NCBI GenBank assembly: GCA_015501585.1 | Contig: JADNRY010000039.1 | Location: 295,478-359,477 of the forward strand | Direction of reading: 5' to 3' | Origin: Rhodocollybia butyracea | Lineage: Eukaryota > Basidiomycota > Agaricomycetes > Agaricales > Omphalotaceae | DNA: 64,000 bases | Part shown: piece by piece, positions 34,602 to 45,235 of the stretch | Layout: every line of letters starts with the position of its first letter | Position numbering within the stretch: the first letter of the stretch is position 1 | The notes under the pieces: model-generated | Database searches by the model: none | What the model saw: only the letters and a program-made list of their open reading frames with translations | Told to the model about the DNA's origin: nothing | Position numbers and translations under genes: made by a program

Positions 34602-36271
34602 ATGCATATAACCCCGCGTATCCATTGCCTGCTCATCTTCTTCTCTGTATTCATCATTGCTGTGCACGGAATGCCCACTCGCAAGACTAGAGCGTCCACT
34701 CGCAAGACTAGAGCGTCCACTCACAAGACTAGAGCGTCCACTCGCAAGACTAGAGCGTCCACTCGCAAGACTAGAGCGTCCACTCGCAAGACTAGAGCGT
34801 CCACTCGCAAGACTAGAGCGTCCACTCGCAAGACTAGAGCGTCCACTCGCAAGACTAGAGCGTCCACTCGCAAGACTAGAGCGTCCACTCGCAAGACTGT
34901 GCATAGAGAGTCCACCCCCAAGACTGGCCCTGCGCAGGTAGATTCACCGAGTCAACTTCGATTTCATTTATTCATGATTACTTAGAAGAAATTTGTTGCG
35001 ATTATTTTGAATGAGGCCTTCGAACCAATCCTGAAAGGAGTTACATCTGCCACAAAAAAAGAAATAACACTGATGATTAAAGAGAAGTTCAAACCGCAAT
35101 TTCAATTGCAACATGTTAAAGGCCTCCGGATGGAGAGTATTCTGGAATACAAAACAGCGCCGCATGAAAGGGGTGAACAAGGATCAGCGGCTCGAGCTCG
35201 TTTTGCGCTCAAGATACGTGACGACAAGCATCTATATTTTGGGTGGATCCTGCCTAGTATAGAATCTGGCATCATTGGTTCAATCTACAGCATAAGCCCC
35301 AGCCCAAATGAACACCAGAAATGGAAACCATATCGATGGCGTCGAAAGCATGTAGCGTATGGGACGGAAGTGAAAAAGTTTGATAAGAAGTTTGTGGAAG
35401 CTCTTAATGAAGTTTCGGTGGCGGAGTGGGAAAAGCGGGTCAAGGGTTACCAAGATTGTTATACCAAACCATACAAACCAAGGACGAGGAAAACATCCAG
35501 TATGGCCGTTGCCAGTGAGCAATCTATGATCGCAGAGTCGAATCGTATCTCAGCGGAACCAAAAGGTAAGCAGGCTAACATCGGGTATGCTGAGTTGACC
35601 ATTGAGAGCCATCCCAGGGGGGTCTCCGACCGATTCTGTCAGCACATCTCATAGCTCCGAGTCAGATGGGCATTCGGGATACAATGGTAAGCAGGCTAAT
35701 ATGGGGTACGCTGGGTTGACAATTCCATCCCAGAGAATCCTGGGTCTCCGGCCGATTCCGTCAGCACATCTCATAGCTCGGAGTCAGATGGGCATTCGGG
35801 ATACAATGGTAAGCAGGCTAACATATATTGTCAATGGGTGCGCTGAGCCGACCACGATCCCAGTTTTTGACGATCATAACCGTGCTTTGGCCAGACTTTT
35901 CCCCATCTCCGACCCTCCGGATCCGACATACGATGGTAAGCAGGACTTGAGCTTGAACGTTGAATATCATGAGCTAACCATTGTGAGAACAGCTGGCATT
36001 AGTTTCCGCGAATCTCCTGGGCCCCTGGCCTCAGCTCCTCAGGAACAGCGTAACGGTAAGCAGGTTAACCGTGACATCGAGTGCTTTGAGCTGATCATTG
36101 AGGCGACACCGTCCATCTCAGGTTTGACACCAGGCTCCAACGATCCTTCCATAAGTCCTGCGCTAGGAATGCACATAGTAAGCTCAAGCCACTAAGCTGA
36201 CCGTATAATCTTACTATTAGGTCGACAGTAGTGACCATACCAAAGGAGTCGAGCAACCCTTATGCTGTTGA
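34602..36271 (+). CDS. Modular secreted protein R3 with basic repeat tract
   Basis: Exons join(34602..34937,34986..35565,35618..35686,35734..35808,35864..35935,35993..36055,36122..36177,36221..36271), 433 residues in one frame. Exon 1: signal peptide (LLIFFSVFIIAVHG), then ten copies of a basic heptapeptide TRKTRAS. Exon 2: family domain with VAIILNEAFEPILKGV, YFGWI, IGSIYSIS and VAEWEKRVKGYQ. Then internal exons of 69, 75, 72 and 63 nt, all phase 1-1. Two consecutive ones are near duplicates, encoding ADSVSTSHSSESDGHSGYN-like modules. Introns begin GTAAGCAGG and are 48-66 nt. Here the PCFGWI cysteines are replaced (HLYFGWI). The most elaborate member of the array. Function unknown; the charged repeat could bind polyanions, which is speculation. 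Confidence 0.75.
34677..34898 (+). repeat. Coding minisatellite, 21-bp unit, 10 copies plus partial
   Basis: Ten consecutive 21-bp units encode TRKTRAS (the third reads THKTRAS), followed by a partial TRKT. Units are virtually identical, so expansion is recent. R2 has a single degenerate equivalent (KASARKTMHRE) and R4 has none. Because the unit is a multiple of three, copy changes leave the protein in frame. Confidence 0.95.
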
Positions 36272-36369
36272 GCTGAGTGATGTCATAGAAGCCTGTTTGA
36301 GTCAAAGACGGTTCTACCGCATACGTATTTCTTGTTTTCTTCACTCTTGCATTTCCTTGCTCTATCATC

Positions 36370-36500
36370 GGTTATAATTGCCATGCACTGCAACATAATT
36401 ATGCGACACCCTATCGTTCTCCAATGTACCATCTTGAAACCTGGCACCAAATAAGACCTTGCATTGGAGGGGCGAAAAACCATACATGACGAGAAATTAC
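36370..36500 (+). pseudogene. bS6m last-exon relic (array unit 4)
   Basis: ATAATTATGCGACACCC, GTACCATCTTGAAACCTGGC and GGAGGGGCGAAAAACCATACATG match bS6m exon 3 and are closest to the unit 3 relic (shared AAATAAGACC stop). Confidence 0.75.
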
Positions 36501-36509
36501 ACCCTGTAG

Positions 36510-36930
36510 TAAATCTTGTTCGTCTCCTCTTCTAAATAGCAGCGCTGTCATCCCTGCCCTCTCTGCACCGCGATAGTTCCTGTCATTTTTCGTTCGTCAG
36601 TTCGAGAAAATCAAGGTCCCAGGAACAAATTACGACTTGCCTGTCTGATTCATCTCTAACGTGGACACTTTGTCCTGGTGTTATCCGTTCCCCCTGTAGG
36701 GTACTCACGCGTTCCAGTGCGCAGAAAAATCTCCGGTGCTGGTTTTTCAGTCCCTTCTTGTTCGCTCAAGACGATGAGTACCATGGATTCGGGAAATTTG
36801 AGATCCGAGAACCAAATCTACATCAATACTTCTTTTGAGTGGCCTCCAAAGAAAGGATGACGACTTCGCGCGTCCGAATTGTAGGGCTGATGACGGCTGT
36901 GTAGATTGCGTCAGGGATTAGCGCTTAGCC
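36510..36930 (-). pseudogene. HAD hydrolase 3'-half relic (array unit 4)
   Basis: Equivalent to the unit 3 relic: TTGTTCGTCTCC, CGCTGTCATCCC, TTACGACTTGCCTGTCTGATTCATCTC, ACGCGTTCCAGTG and GATGACGACTTCGCGCGTCC. Many indels; no open frame. Confidence 0.75.
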
Positions 36931-37254
36931 ATAGAACCGGAGCTAGAGATTTATAAAATCGGTACCAGATTTTCCTTCTGCAATCATTGCTGCATTCATA
37001 ATTTCATTGCAGTTTCACAGAACCTCGAATATGTTAGTAGACTCAAACCAGAGAACGTCTGGTTCGCGAGCCTAGTAGGCACACATCTGCACACATATCC
37101 GGTGCTTCGGACAATAATCAAGGGGCGGAACTCCACCGAGTCCATCCACATGGTCATGAAACGTTGGACAAATTATAAAACCCTCTCAACTGCTGGCTCA
37201 GTTATACTTCCACACACTCTACTCAACGACCGAAGACTCTTCAGCTCATTTTCA

Positions 37255-38409
37255 ATGCTTATAATTCCGCGTATCCATCGCCTGGGCCTCATCTTCTTCT
37301 CTGTGTTCATCTTTGCTGTGCACGGAATGCCCACTCGCAAGCCTGGTCCTGCGCAGGTAGATTTAACGAGCCAAAGGCCAACTTCAGTTTCATTGATTCA
37401 TGAGTACTTAGAAGGAATTTGTTGTGACTATTTTCAATGAGGCCTTCGAACCAATCCTGGACGGAGTGTCAGCTACCTCAAAACGCCAAATTACCCGGAT
37501 GATTAAAGCGATGTTTCCCTTGGAAGACAATATCGATATGACCAAAATTCTAGGTTACAACAGTGCAAGAGCCTCGGACCCACAAGGTCCAGCAGTTGTG
37601 ACTCGTTTTGTGCTCGAGAGACATAACGGGCAGCCATGCACATATTTCGGGTATATCCTGCCTACACAATCAGATGCAACTGGCATCGCTGGTTCGATCT
37701 TCAGCTTGGAGACCGACTCAAATGAACATCAGGGGTGGAAAGGAAAGCAATGGCATCCAGGGCATGTGGAGATCGATAAAGTAGTAGAGTTCGATAGTAA
37801 GTTTCATGAGACTCTTAAAACCTTTTCGCCGGAGAAGTGGAAAGCAATGATCGAGAAGGTCCGGGAATGGAAGGAGAGGCTTCCAAAATCGAACATAGCA
37901 CATCTGAACCCGGAGAGTCGTAAAAATGGTAAGCAGGCTAACATCGGGTACGCGAAGTTGACCTTTAAAGTGACAACAGCCATCCCGGACTTGAAGAATC
38001 CTGGGCCCCCAGCCGATTCCCCCAGCAGATCTTCTTCTGAGTCCCGCATCTCCAAGTCACCTGAACATCCGACATACCATGGTAAGCATGCCAACATCAA
38101 GTGCACTGAGCTAACCATTGAGGTGAGAACAGATATCTTACATAGTCTCCGCGGATCTGCTGGGCCCTCAGCTCCTCAAAAACACAATGGTAAGCAGATC
38201 AACCGTGACATCGAGCGCTCTGAGCTGACCATTGAGGTGTGCATGTGAACAGACATCCCTAACCCACCTTACAATCCCTTCTTGGGAGTGGGCGGCGATT
38301 ACACTGATACACACATCGTAAGCTCAAGCCTACTCGAAAGTGAGAGATAGTCACCGAGCTGACTGTATGACCTTAGAACAATGATTATACCAAAGGACTC
38401 CATGAGTAA
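37255..38409 (+). CDS. Modular secreted protein R4 (right-hand array)
   Basis: Exons join(37255..37356,37412..37928,37980..38081,38133..38189,38253..38317,38377..38409), 291 residues in one frame. Signal peptide exon (LGLIFFSVFIFAVHG, MPTRKPGPAQ). The domain exon has VTIFNEAFEPILDGV, VLERHNGQPCTYFGYI, AGSIFSLE and a Lys/Trp-rich C-terminal helix. Internal short exons of 102 and 57 nt are phase 1-1 and encode Pro/Ser-rich modules (NPGPPADSPSRSSSES; GSAGPSAPQKHNG). The last exon ends KGLHE, matching R1. The three consecutive introns share GTAAGCA, CTGACCATTGAGGTG and AACAG with each other and with R1-R3. No frame damage, so with R1 and R3 this is the best candidate for an active gene. Confidence 0.78.
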
Positions 38410-38569
38410 GCAGGCCAACACTGAGTGAGGTTATAGCTGACGATGATCCCAGGAGTTAAAGAGGACTTGGGTAAGCGAATCAACATTGAGATTATAGCTG
38501 CTGAGCTGAGTGAGGTTATAGAGGAGACGGTTCTACTGCATACTTGTTCTTGTTTTCTTAACTCTTGCA

Positions 38570-38740
38570 TTCTCTCGCTCTGTTGGATGTTACATTTCAA
38601 TACCTCATCGTGCGCTATATACAGTCTGTTAACAAAATTATGCGACACCCAATGGTTCTTACATAGATGGGCCATCTTGAAACTTGGCGCCAAAGTTGAA
38701 GACCTCGCGTTGGGAAGACGCGTGGCGAGGATTTAGGAAC
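38570..38740 (+). pseudogene. bS6m last-exon relic (array unit 5, right border)
   Basis: The longest and best conserved relic: TTGGATGTTACATTTCAATACCTC, AACAAAATTATGCGACACCCAATGGTTCTTA, then GGGCCATCTTGAAACTTGGCGCCAAAG and GAAGACCTCGCGTTGG. Short insertions (such as ACATAG after GTTCTT) break the frame. It lies convergent with the intact HAD gene, as in the presumed original order. Confidence 0.8.
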
Positions 38741-38774
38741 GTCTTGTAGCCAATATCGTTGTATACCCCAGAAC

Positions 38775-39795
38775 CTAATACTCGGCATAATGCAATACTT
38801 GATCTAACCCTTGGATGACCTTGACACCCTGTAAGTCTTCGTTGCCATCTCCTTCAGCACCTGGCCTTCTAAGGAGCAACGCTGTCATCCCCGCCTTCTC
38901 CGCACCACGATAGTCCCTGTCATTTTCCACTCGTCAGTCCGAGAATCAAGATCCCGGCAACAAATTACAACTTACGCGTCTAATTCATCTCCAACGTGTA
39001 TAGTCTGTCCTGCTGTTATCCGCTCCCCCCGTAGAGTACTCACGCGTTCCAATGTACGCAGAAAAATCTCTGGTGTTGGTTTTTCAATCCCTTCTTGTTC
39101 GCTCAAGACGATAGGTACCATGGAATCGGGAAATTCGAGATCCTTGAGGACCAAACCTACACCAATCCGTCTTTTGAGTGACCTTCGAACTTCAAAGGAG
39201 GGAACACTGACGACTTCGTGCGTCCGAGTTGCTGATGACAGCTGTGTAGATTCCACGTTGATGAAGAGCGTCAACTAGAGGGAATTTAGCTATGAAAGAG
39301 AATCAGAAACCGATAACAACTTGTAGGAATAGCGTCAGAGAAATCTTGATATCCTTCTCGTGAGCTGAATCTTTTCATTAAACTGGCAGCGATATTTTCC
39401 AGGGATGCGTCAAGAACTGTAAAAACGTTGAGCGTCGCTCAACGCATCGTAGAAAAACATATAGTACTTGCTTTCAGGATTCGCACCAGCTCCCAATGCA
39501 GTTCTCTCGATAACATCGGTCCACCAACCGTGACTGCCCTGTGCGTATGCAGGCTTTTCCTTCTGCACAGATTTCAATGCTGAATGTGCATTCAATATAT
39601 GGTAATATCTATAATTTGTTTCGGGAACTCCGATATGTTACCTGTTTTGAAAGAGCTTTTGATAGCATTGGGATCTAGACGTACGCCTAGATGAGGCTCA
39701 AAGGCCATGGCGTATTGGACATGGATAGGCCAGCGGGGAGTAATTAGTGTGTGCAGGATATCGAAAGTTACGAGACGGATTGGAGAGAAAGTCAT
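38775..39795 (-). CDS. HAD-superfamily hydrolase (HDHD3-like)
   Basis: Six exons: complement(join(38775..38916,38976..39156,39215..39274,39321..39416,39472..39579,39642..39795)), 246 residues. Motif I VTFDILHTLITP at the N-terminus, motif II VISNSD, a Lys in the LKDLEFPD region, PTPEIF, and motif IV HVGDELDADYRGA. This order matches HDHD3-type HAD hydrolases. Motif I has D-I-L, so the usual second Asp (DxD) is absent, which raises doubt about phosphatase activity. Intron 2 (39417-39471) starts GCAAGT, a GC-AG intron. The ATG overlaps head-to-head with the ATG of an N-terminal extension of the S41 gene in a shared CATG. It is the intact right border of the array; four relics of its 3' half lie upstream. 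Confidence 0.88.
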
Positions 39796-39832
39796 GTGCG
39801 CGTATTTGGACGCCCGGTTCGCTTATACCCTC

Positions 39833-42758
39833 ATGCGACTAGTAGTAGTACTTTTATTTCTTGTCTCCATTGCTCTTAATGCAGCAACAAATCCTATCTC
39901 TGCTCTCGGCCTTCCGGATCCCTGCGCCGAAATAGCTGGCAAACAATGGGTATCACCGCTAGCCGCAAGGACCTGCTTATCCTCCTTCCCACTCGACCCA
40001 GCCATCAAAGACAACACAATCCGTGTCGCCAATCTCACAAAATCATTCCATACCTCTGTAAACTGGCAAATCCAAGCACCCGAACCATTCGCCAACGACG
40101 TCCATGAAGACCTGTACAAGGATTTAGCACGTATTAGCCTGCAAGAATACCAGTCTGAATTCGAATTCCATCAGGACCTGTTCCATACTTTCCGCCGCCT
40201 CAATGATGGCCATTGTGTTCTTATCAACTACTGCTACGACTGTGAGTGCCGGCGCACGCGTGGACGAATCCGGCTTTAATTCTGAAATTCCAAATCTCTC
40301 TACACTACAGCCTTGTACATCTCCTACCTACCCACTCCTCTCACTCTTCTTACCTCTCCGGATGGTCAACAGAACGTCCATATTGCACCGGAAGCATTCG
40401 CGGTTGCTTCAGCGGAATTCGGAGACGAGATCGAGTCTTGGCAGAGTGCGCTTCCTGGAAAGCTGAAAGGGAAGCTAGAGACGGTGTGTTCTTACTATAT
40501 TTGACATTTGTTGCCGTTTACCCAGCTCTCTCTTACCTAGTTGAATGGCGCTAAAGTCCTTGCTATCAATGACCAGGATCCCTTTGTCGCAGTCAACGCG
40601 AATGCTTTAGTCACCGGTGGATATCAGTCCCTTGGAACCAGGCAGAATTCGTATATATGACCATCCTTGCGCGACTTCTTCCCGCTGTGCTGATCATACA
40701 CTGTAGGTTCTTCTCTAGCTACTCTCGCGGCGCAACCGGATGGAACTACCTGATGGGTAATTTTGCCCAGCAAGTTCACCCGCTCACGGATGCCGTCAAA
40801 CTTACAATCCAACGCGTCAACAGCACGTCTATTGATACTATCACCGTGAGGCCTCGTCGCTAGTATCCCTTACTGCTGCTAAGTGATGTCGCCTTCCATA
40901 AAGCTCCCCTACAGATCGCGTTTCGGCCGTGGCGCTAAAAACTTCACCGACTCGGCCTCGTTCCGCGCAAACAACTGCCTCGCAACCAACGATACCAACG
41001 GCCTGAACATGTACGCCGCGTCCCACCTAACAGAACCCGAAGACTCCGAGAAACCGCTCCCTATCGCATACTTCCAACAGCAGCCGCCTGTGTCCCGTAA
41101 AGAAGCCCGTAGACATCCCATGAACGTTCTCGTCGATGCGCTCCCGCTTTCCGATATCGATCTTCCTGAAACTATGCAGCCCACCGAGCCTGCGTTGAAT
41201 GAAAGCTATAGCGTGGCTCAGTTTTACATGCTAGCTGATAATACCACAGGTGTCCTCGCACTGGGAAGCTTTTCGGCGTCTAATTTCTCTGCGTTTCAGC
41301 ACAGCTTGTTGGATGGCCTTGTGAAGCTCAAGTCTTCCGGAGCTACTCGGTTGCTCGTGGATGTTGTGAGTAGTGAATATAACGTGTTATCATGCAATTG
41401 TTTCATGTTCCGAATCTGTTTGAAACTAGACAAATAATGGAGGAGGTAAGTACATGCTTGTTCTCAAAATCTGCTACACTCACGTATTACTCTTAGGCTA
41501 CATCTGCATCGCACATGTGAGTCGTTTAGCATCAAAAAAAAAAGCTTGTCGGTTGCTGATGATGAAGAAAAAAGTGGCTTCATAGGATTGTAAGCTTAAT
41601 TCCCCCTTCCTTCCATATCAACATGTTCAATTGAAGCGACCCGAAAAAGATCATCGGGTCCAAATCTACAACCGAACCGCAAGCTGGTTTGGATACTATC
41701 ACGCGTGCCGGGCCTCTAGCCCAGCTGATCGTTCAACGGATCGTCCAAGATGGAATGGACCCAGACAAGTTACTCTACTACAACCCCACGCAATGGACGA
41801 ATGCCTCAAATATACCGTTCACGCCGGGGACCGACTGGATGAAACCTCTGACGGAACTCAAGACGAATGGCCACGAGGATCTTTTCAGCCAGCGTTTGGG
41901 ACAGGAATGCCAGCCGTTCGATGTTGAGCCGCCGCGGAAAGGATTGTTCAAGGCGAAGGATGTAGTTGTGATCTCGAATGGAAGGTGCGCCGATATTTGA
42001 TATATTTTTTGTGCTAGTGCAAAGGTTATTTTACTCTTAGATGTGCGAGCTCTTGCTCCTTATTCAGTGTATGTTTGTTATTGTAGACCCACTTCGATCC
42101 AAGGGGAGGTACTCACCAGTTTCTCTGGTAGATCACGATGTCGAAGCTCGAAGGTGTACGAACTGTAGTCGTGGGCGGAAAACATGATACTCCACAGCAA
42201 TACTGCGGTGTCGTCGGCGGGCAGAGTACAGACTTTTCAACTATTGATACCGAGATCAAGGTAAGTAGGGCTTGGGCCCTTTCGATATCCTCGTTGACAA
42301 TCTTTCAGAGTACGCATCTCAAGAACCATACCCTGGCTCCACCAGATCTGTGCGTAGAGTATACATCTGCATTCGAGATCTCTTTGCATGTTCTGATATC
42401 TATGCTTCTAGGTTGTCCAACATTGTTCAAGGTATCACCTGGAGACTAGGTTATGGTATCAATAACCCAAACGAACCTGAAGGTACATAAACATTCGTTG
42501 TTACGTGTTTCCCCGATCGTTTTTGAGACTAGTGATATTTTTTTGGTAGAATGGCAAGACCACCCGGCAGATATAAACTTCCCATTGACAATGGATACGT
42601 GAGTTGTCATCTAATCCAGATGATTGTGCGCGTGTATATGTAACTTGCTTACATCTTTGAACAGGGTGAACCGTCCTGTCGCAATATGGGAGGCCGTAAC
42701 AAATGTTGTTTTCAAGAGTTTTACACCCCCGCCACTTGTCGTCCAGAATGAATTCTGA
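39833..42758 (+). CDS. Secreted S41-family peptidase-like protein
   Basis: Multi-exon; the first exon (39833 to about 40239) starts MRLVVVLLFLVSIALNAA, a signal peptide, then LGLPDPCAEIAG. Later exons read LYISYLPTPLTLL, ALPGKLKGKLET, GAKVLAIND-DPF, FFSSYSRGATGWNYLMGNF, the SFSASNFSAFQHSLLDGL stretch, LLVDVTNNGGGYICIAH, SNGRCASSCSLFS and TVVVGGKHDTPQQYCG, ending PPLVVQNEF. The NGGGY and CASSC segments are typical of the fungal S41 (CPAF-like / ustP-type) group, with the nucleophilic Ser expected in NGRCASSCSLF. An alternative start at 39794 would add 13 residues before the signal. Only 37 bp separate the two divergent coding regions. Introns about 50-65 nt. No frame damage noticed in the parts checked. 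Confidence 0.87.
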
Positions 42759-44343
42759 ACATTGACGAGGATACGAATGACTGACTAATCCCAACCTCAT
42801 TTCAGCTTACTTATGCTGTAAGCCGAAATAGAGACAGTAGTAACAGTAGATATCCAATTCGTTTGCTGAACTATGCACCCAGGCCAAAAACTTCGGGTGA
42901 AGGAGCCGGTGATTTAAAGCCAGCTGCCTTGCGCCCTCAAACGTCCTTTTTTGCAGGGAACACATGCTCCCACAAGATAGGCCAATGTAATTTATCTGAC
43001 TATGTATCTGACTATGTTGAGCCGTCTTGGGTTTTCCTGGCTCGGAGTCTGCAGACTGACCAAGCGAAAGGGCGTGAGACGTAGATTCCATATCCTCCTT
43101 CTTCCCTGTGGTATTTGGGCGTGAGGGCCTCCGGTCTTCACTTGGCTCTCCGCGAAGGGCGAAGAAACAAGTCGCTTGGCGCTTACTATCGCCAGGGCAA
43201 GATAGAAAGTTGCGACTGTCAAGGAGTTGCCGGTGTATGCTCTATTTCTGCTAGCATTCAAGTCCGACGTAACTCTGGAGGTATTTGGGGTGGAGTCTGT
43301 GATAGCCATGACTTTTAAAATAACTTGAGTGGCCGTTCAAGTGCCAGCCGGCAGATATGCAGACTTAGAGACCACTTAATGGTCTTTAAGGCTTGGTGGT
43401 GTTTACTAATAATGCATATACAGCGCATATAAGCATGGTGATGATAAACTTCCACATATGTAGAAATTCGGAATTTCTAGTCCGACGCTTCCACCGCCGG
43501 AGTTCTGTCTTCTTGGTAAGTCGGTATAGACTGGACCATATGGTATCGTTTCAATGCCCGGGGAGGCAGAACTTGCATCGTCGATTGGTACATTGACTCC
43601 AAGATGCATGCTTGATTTGTAGTATCCAGTCACCCAATCACTCCTGCAGTATATGGTCAGGTAGTGATCTCCCTAGGGAGGGATCAGTACTATCCATGTC
43701 TGTATGTGTTCGGGGAATATCGCCATCTGTGTAGTTTGAACAGCAGCCAACAAGAGACTGGACAAGAGGGGTTTCCACGACTTCGGCGTAGGTTCAACTT
43801 GAAATTCGTCAGTAATTGTAAGTATCTAGTAATTAGTACCTGAAATTCAAATCACACCCGAGTCCCCTGGCCAGATTTGCTGAATGTTATACTCTTCCGC
43901 ATGTTAGCAGAAAGACTGGCAACAATTCTCCGATGAAGCTGCTACGGTGACTCGTGAGAATGGTGTTATCTGACTAAGGTAGTACTAAGAAGAGAAAACT
44001 TTTTCATATAGAATGAACGAAATGGAGAATAACTTTGATTATTAAGGGTGGACGAGCTACCAGCCAGTCGTTCGTTCATTCTGTGCTTCGGACCGACGTT
44101 CTACACTGTATAGATCCCTATGATCCATCCTACAAGGACTAAGACTGGGTGTTCGATATTCAATTTATTAGTAGCCAACGCTGGTCATTGTATGCATCGG
44201 AGTCAAGATTCATGGCCGAGCTACAGCATATATGGGGCTCCAGGCATTGAACGAGACTATAAAAGCCCCCAATCTCGTCCTTTAGCTCACTTCATCTTGA
44301 GACTCGACCAGTTTTGAAGTTACAATCTTAGTACTAGTTCACC
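42759..44343. other. Long intergenic region, nothing recognised
   Basis: About 1.6 kb with only short open frames and no family features. Immediately before the next gene, from about 44200, there is a promoter-like stretch with ACTATAAAAG at 44258. Confidence 0.4.
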
Positions 44344-44946
44344 ATGATAGCTCCTTCTCGATTTGTAAAACTCTCGGCGTTGCTGACCAGCTTCATCTTC
44401 CTCCAAGGCGTTTCCGCTGTGTGCGCCAGTGGTCAAATGGGTGGGTGTGCATTCATCTTTGTTTCCGACTTCTCAACTAATATTGTTTCGCCGCAGCGGT
44501 GGGCAGTTATTTTGTAAGCATTCCTTCCTAGTACTTGCCCATGAAAAAATACCAGCCTATGCCAACGTCTTTGATTGCATCTAGTTCCAAGAGTTTACTG
44601 GGCCCAGTGGATCGTTCGACGTGTTCGGTGGTTTTCTCATGGCTAATGACTGCGGTATCATCGCCGAGAGCACAGCTACTCAGGATTCAAATACGATGTG
44701 TGTCGCCAGCGCGTACGACGATGGGGTCTCGGTTACTTGTGATTCAAACCACCAGTGCGTTGCATTGTGTCTATTTGTTCATCTGCGATTTGATTGATAC
44801 ATACCCTTTCTTGGCTTTCCAGACCAATCGCAGCCGTAGACACTCTTGGACAGCACTGGACTTGTAGCCCGAGTAGCGATGGTAGTTGTGATGTAGGAGG
44901 AAGTGGAGGGAGGTTTGATGTGCTTGCTTGCTGCAACCGCAGCTAG
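44344..44946 (+). CDS. Small cysteine-rich secreted protein
   Basis: Four exons: join(44344..44440,44497..44513,44585..44754,44823..44946), 135 residues; one exon is only 17 nt. N-terminus MIAPSRFVKLSALLTSF followed by IFLQGVSA is a signal peptide. The mature part has eight cysteines (VC, DC, MC, TC, WTC, SC, ACC), enough for four disulfides, in a Gly/Ser/Asp-rich background (FTGPSGSFDVFGGF; CDVGGSGGRFDVLACC). A TATAAAA box lies 86 bp upstream of the ATG. Size, signal and even cysteine number fit a fungal effector or other apoplastic protein, but I recognise no family. It lies 290 bp upstream of the Copia insertion. Confidence 0.75.
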
Positions 44947-45230
44947 TTCCCTGCTTCAAGAGCTCAGTGCGGCTCTTTGTCCTATTGGGCTATACTAGGT
45001 AGACCTGCATCTGTTAGACTTGTCAATTCAAATTGTTCGAGAACTGCCAGCAATTTTGACATCGATAAACCTCCCCTTGATTTTGTACGTTGCTTCTTGT
45101 GCCCACATGAAATTAGGTTGTTGGAGCGCTGCCTTCGTCGTGGATTGCCTGGGATTTGGTAACTTGTGCAGATAAGGAGCATGGGAACCCGCCCAGGATC
45201 CCCGCAAGAGCCATTAAGGCCACAGTGGTT

Positions 45231-45235
45231 ATACC
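45231..45235. repeat. 5-bp target site duplication of the Copia element
   Basis: ATACC here and at 50658-50662, immediately outside the two LTRs. Confidence 0.85.

Noticed and set aside
34593..34941. Long open frames on both strands over the R3 repeat (SLASGRS, ARLERPL and DALVLRV repeats)
   Set aside because: They arise because the 21-bp repeat keeps several frames open. Only the TRKTRAS frame joins a signal peptide and proper splice sites.
28454..38510. The GTAAGCAGG...CTGACCATTG repeats as a CRISPR-like or satellite array
   Set aside because: Spacing is irregular, the organism is a fungus, and every copy begins and ends as a spliceosomal intron with in-frame exons between.
42807..43309. 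Open frames of 94-105 codons between the S41 gene and the Cys-rich gene
   Set aside because: Composition not protein-like, no splice partners, no recognised motif.
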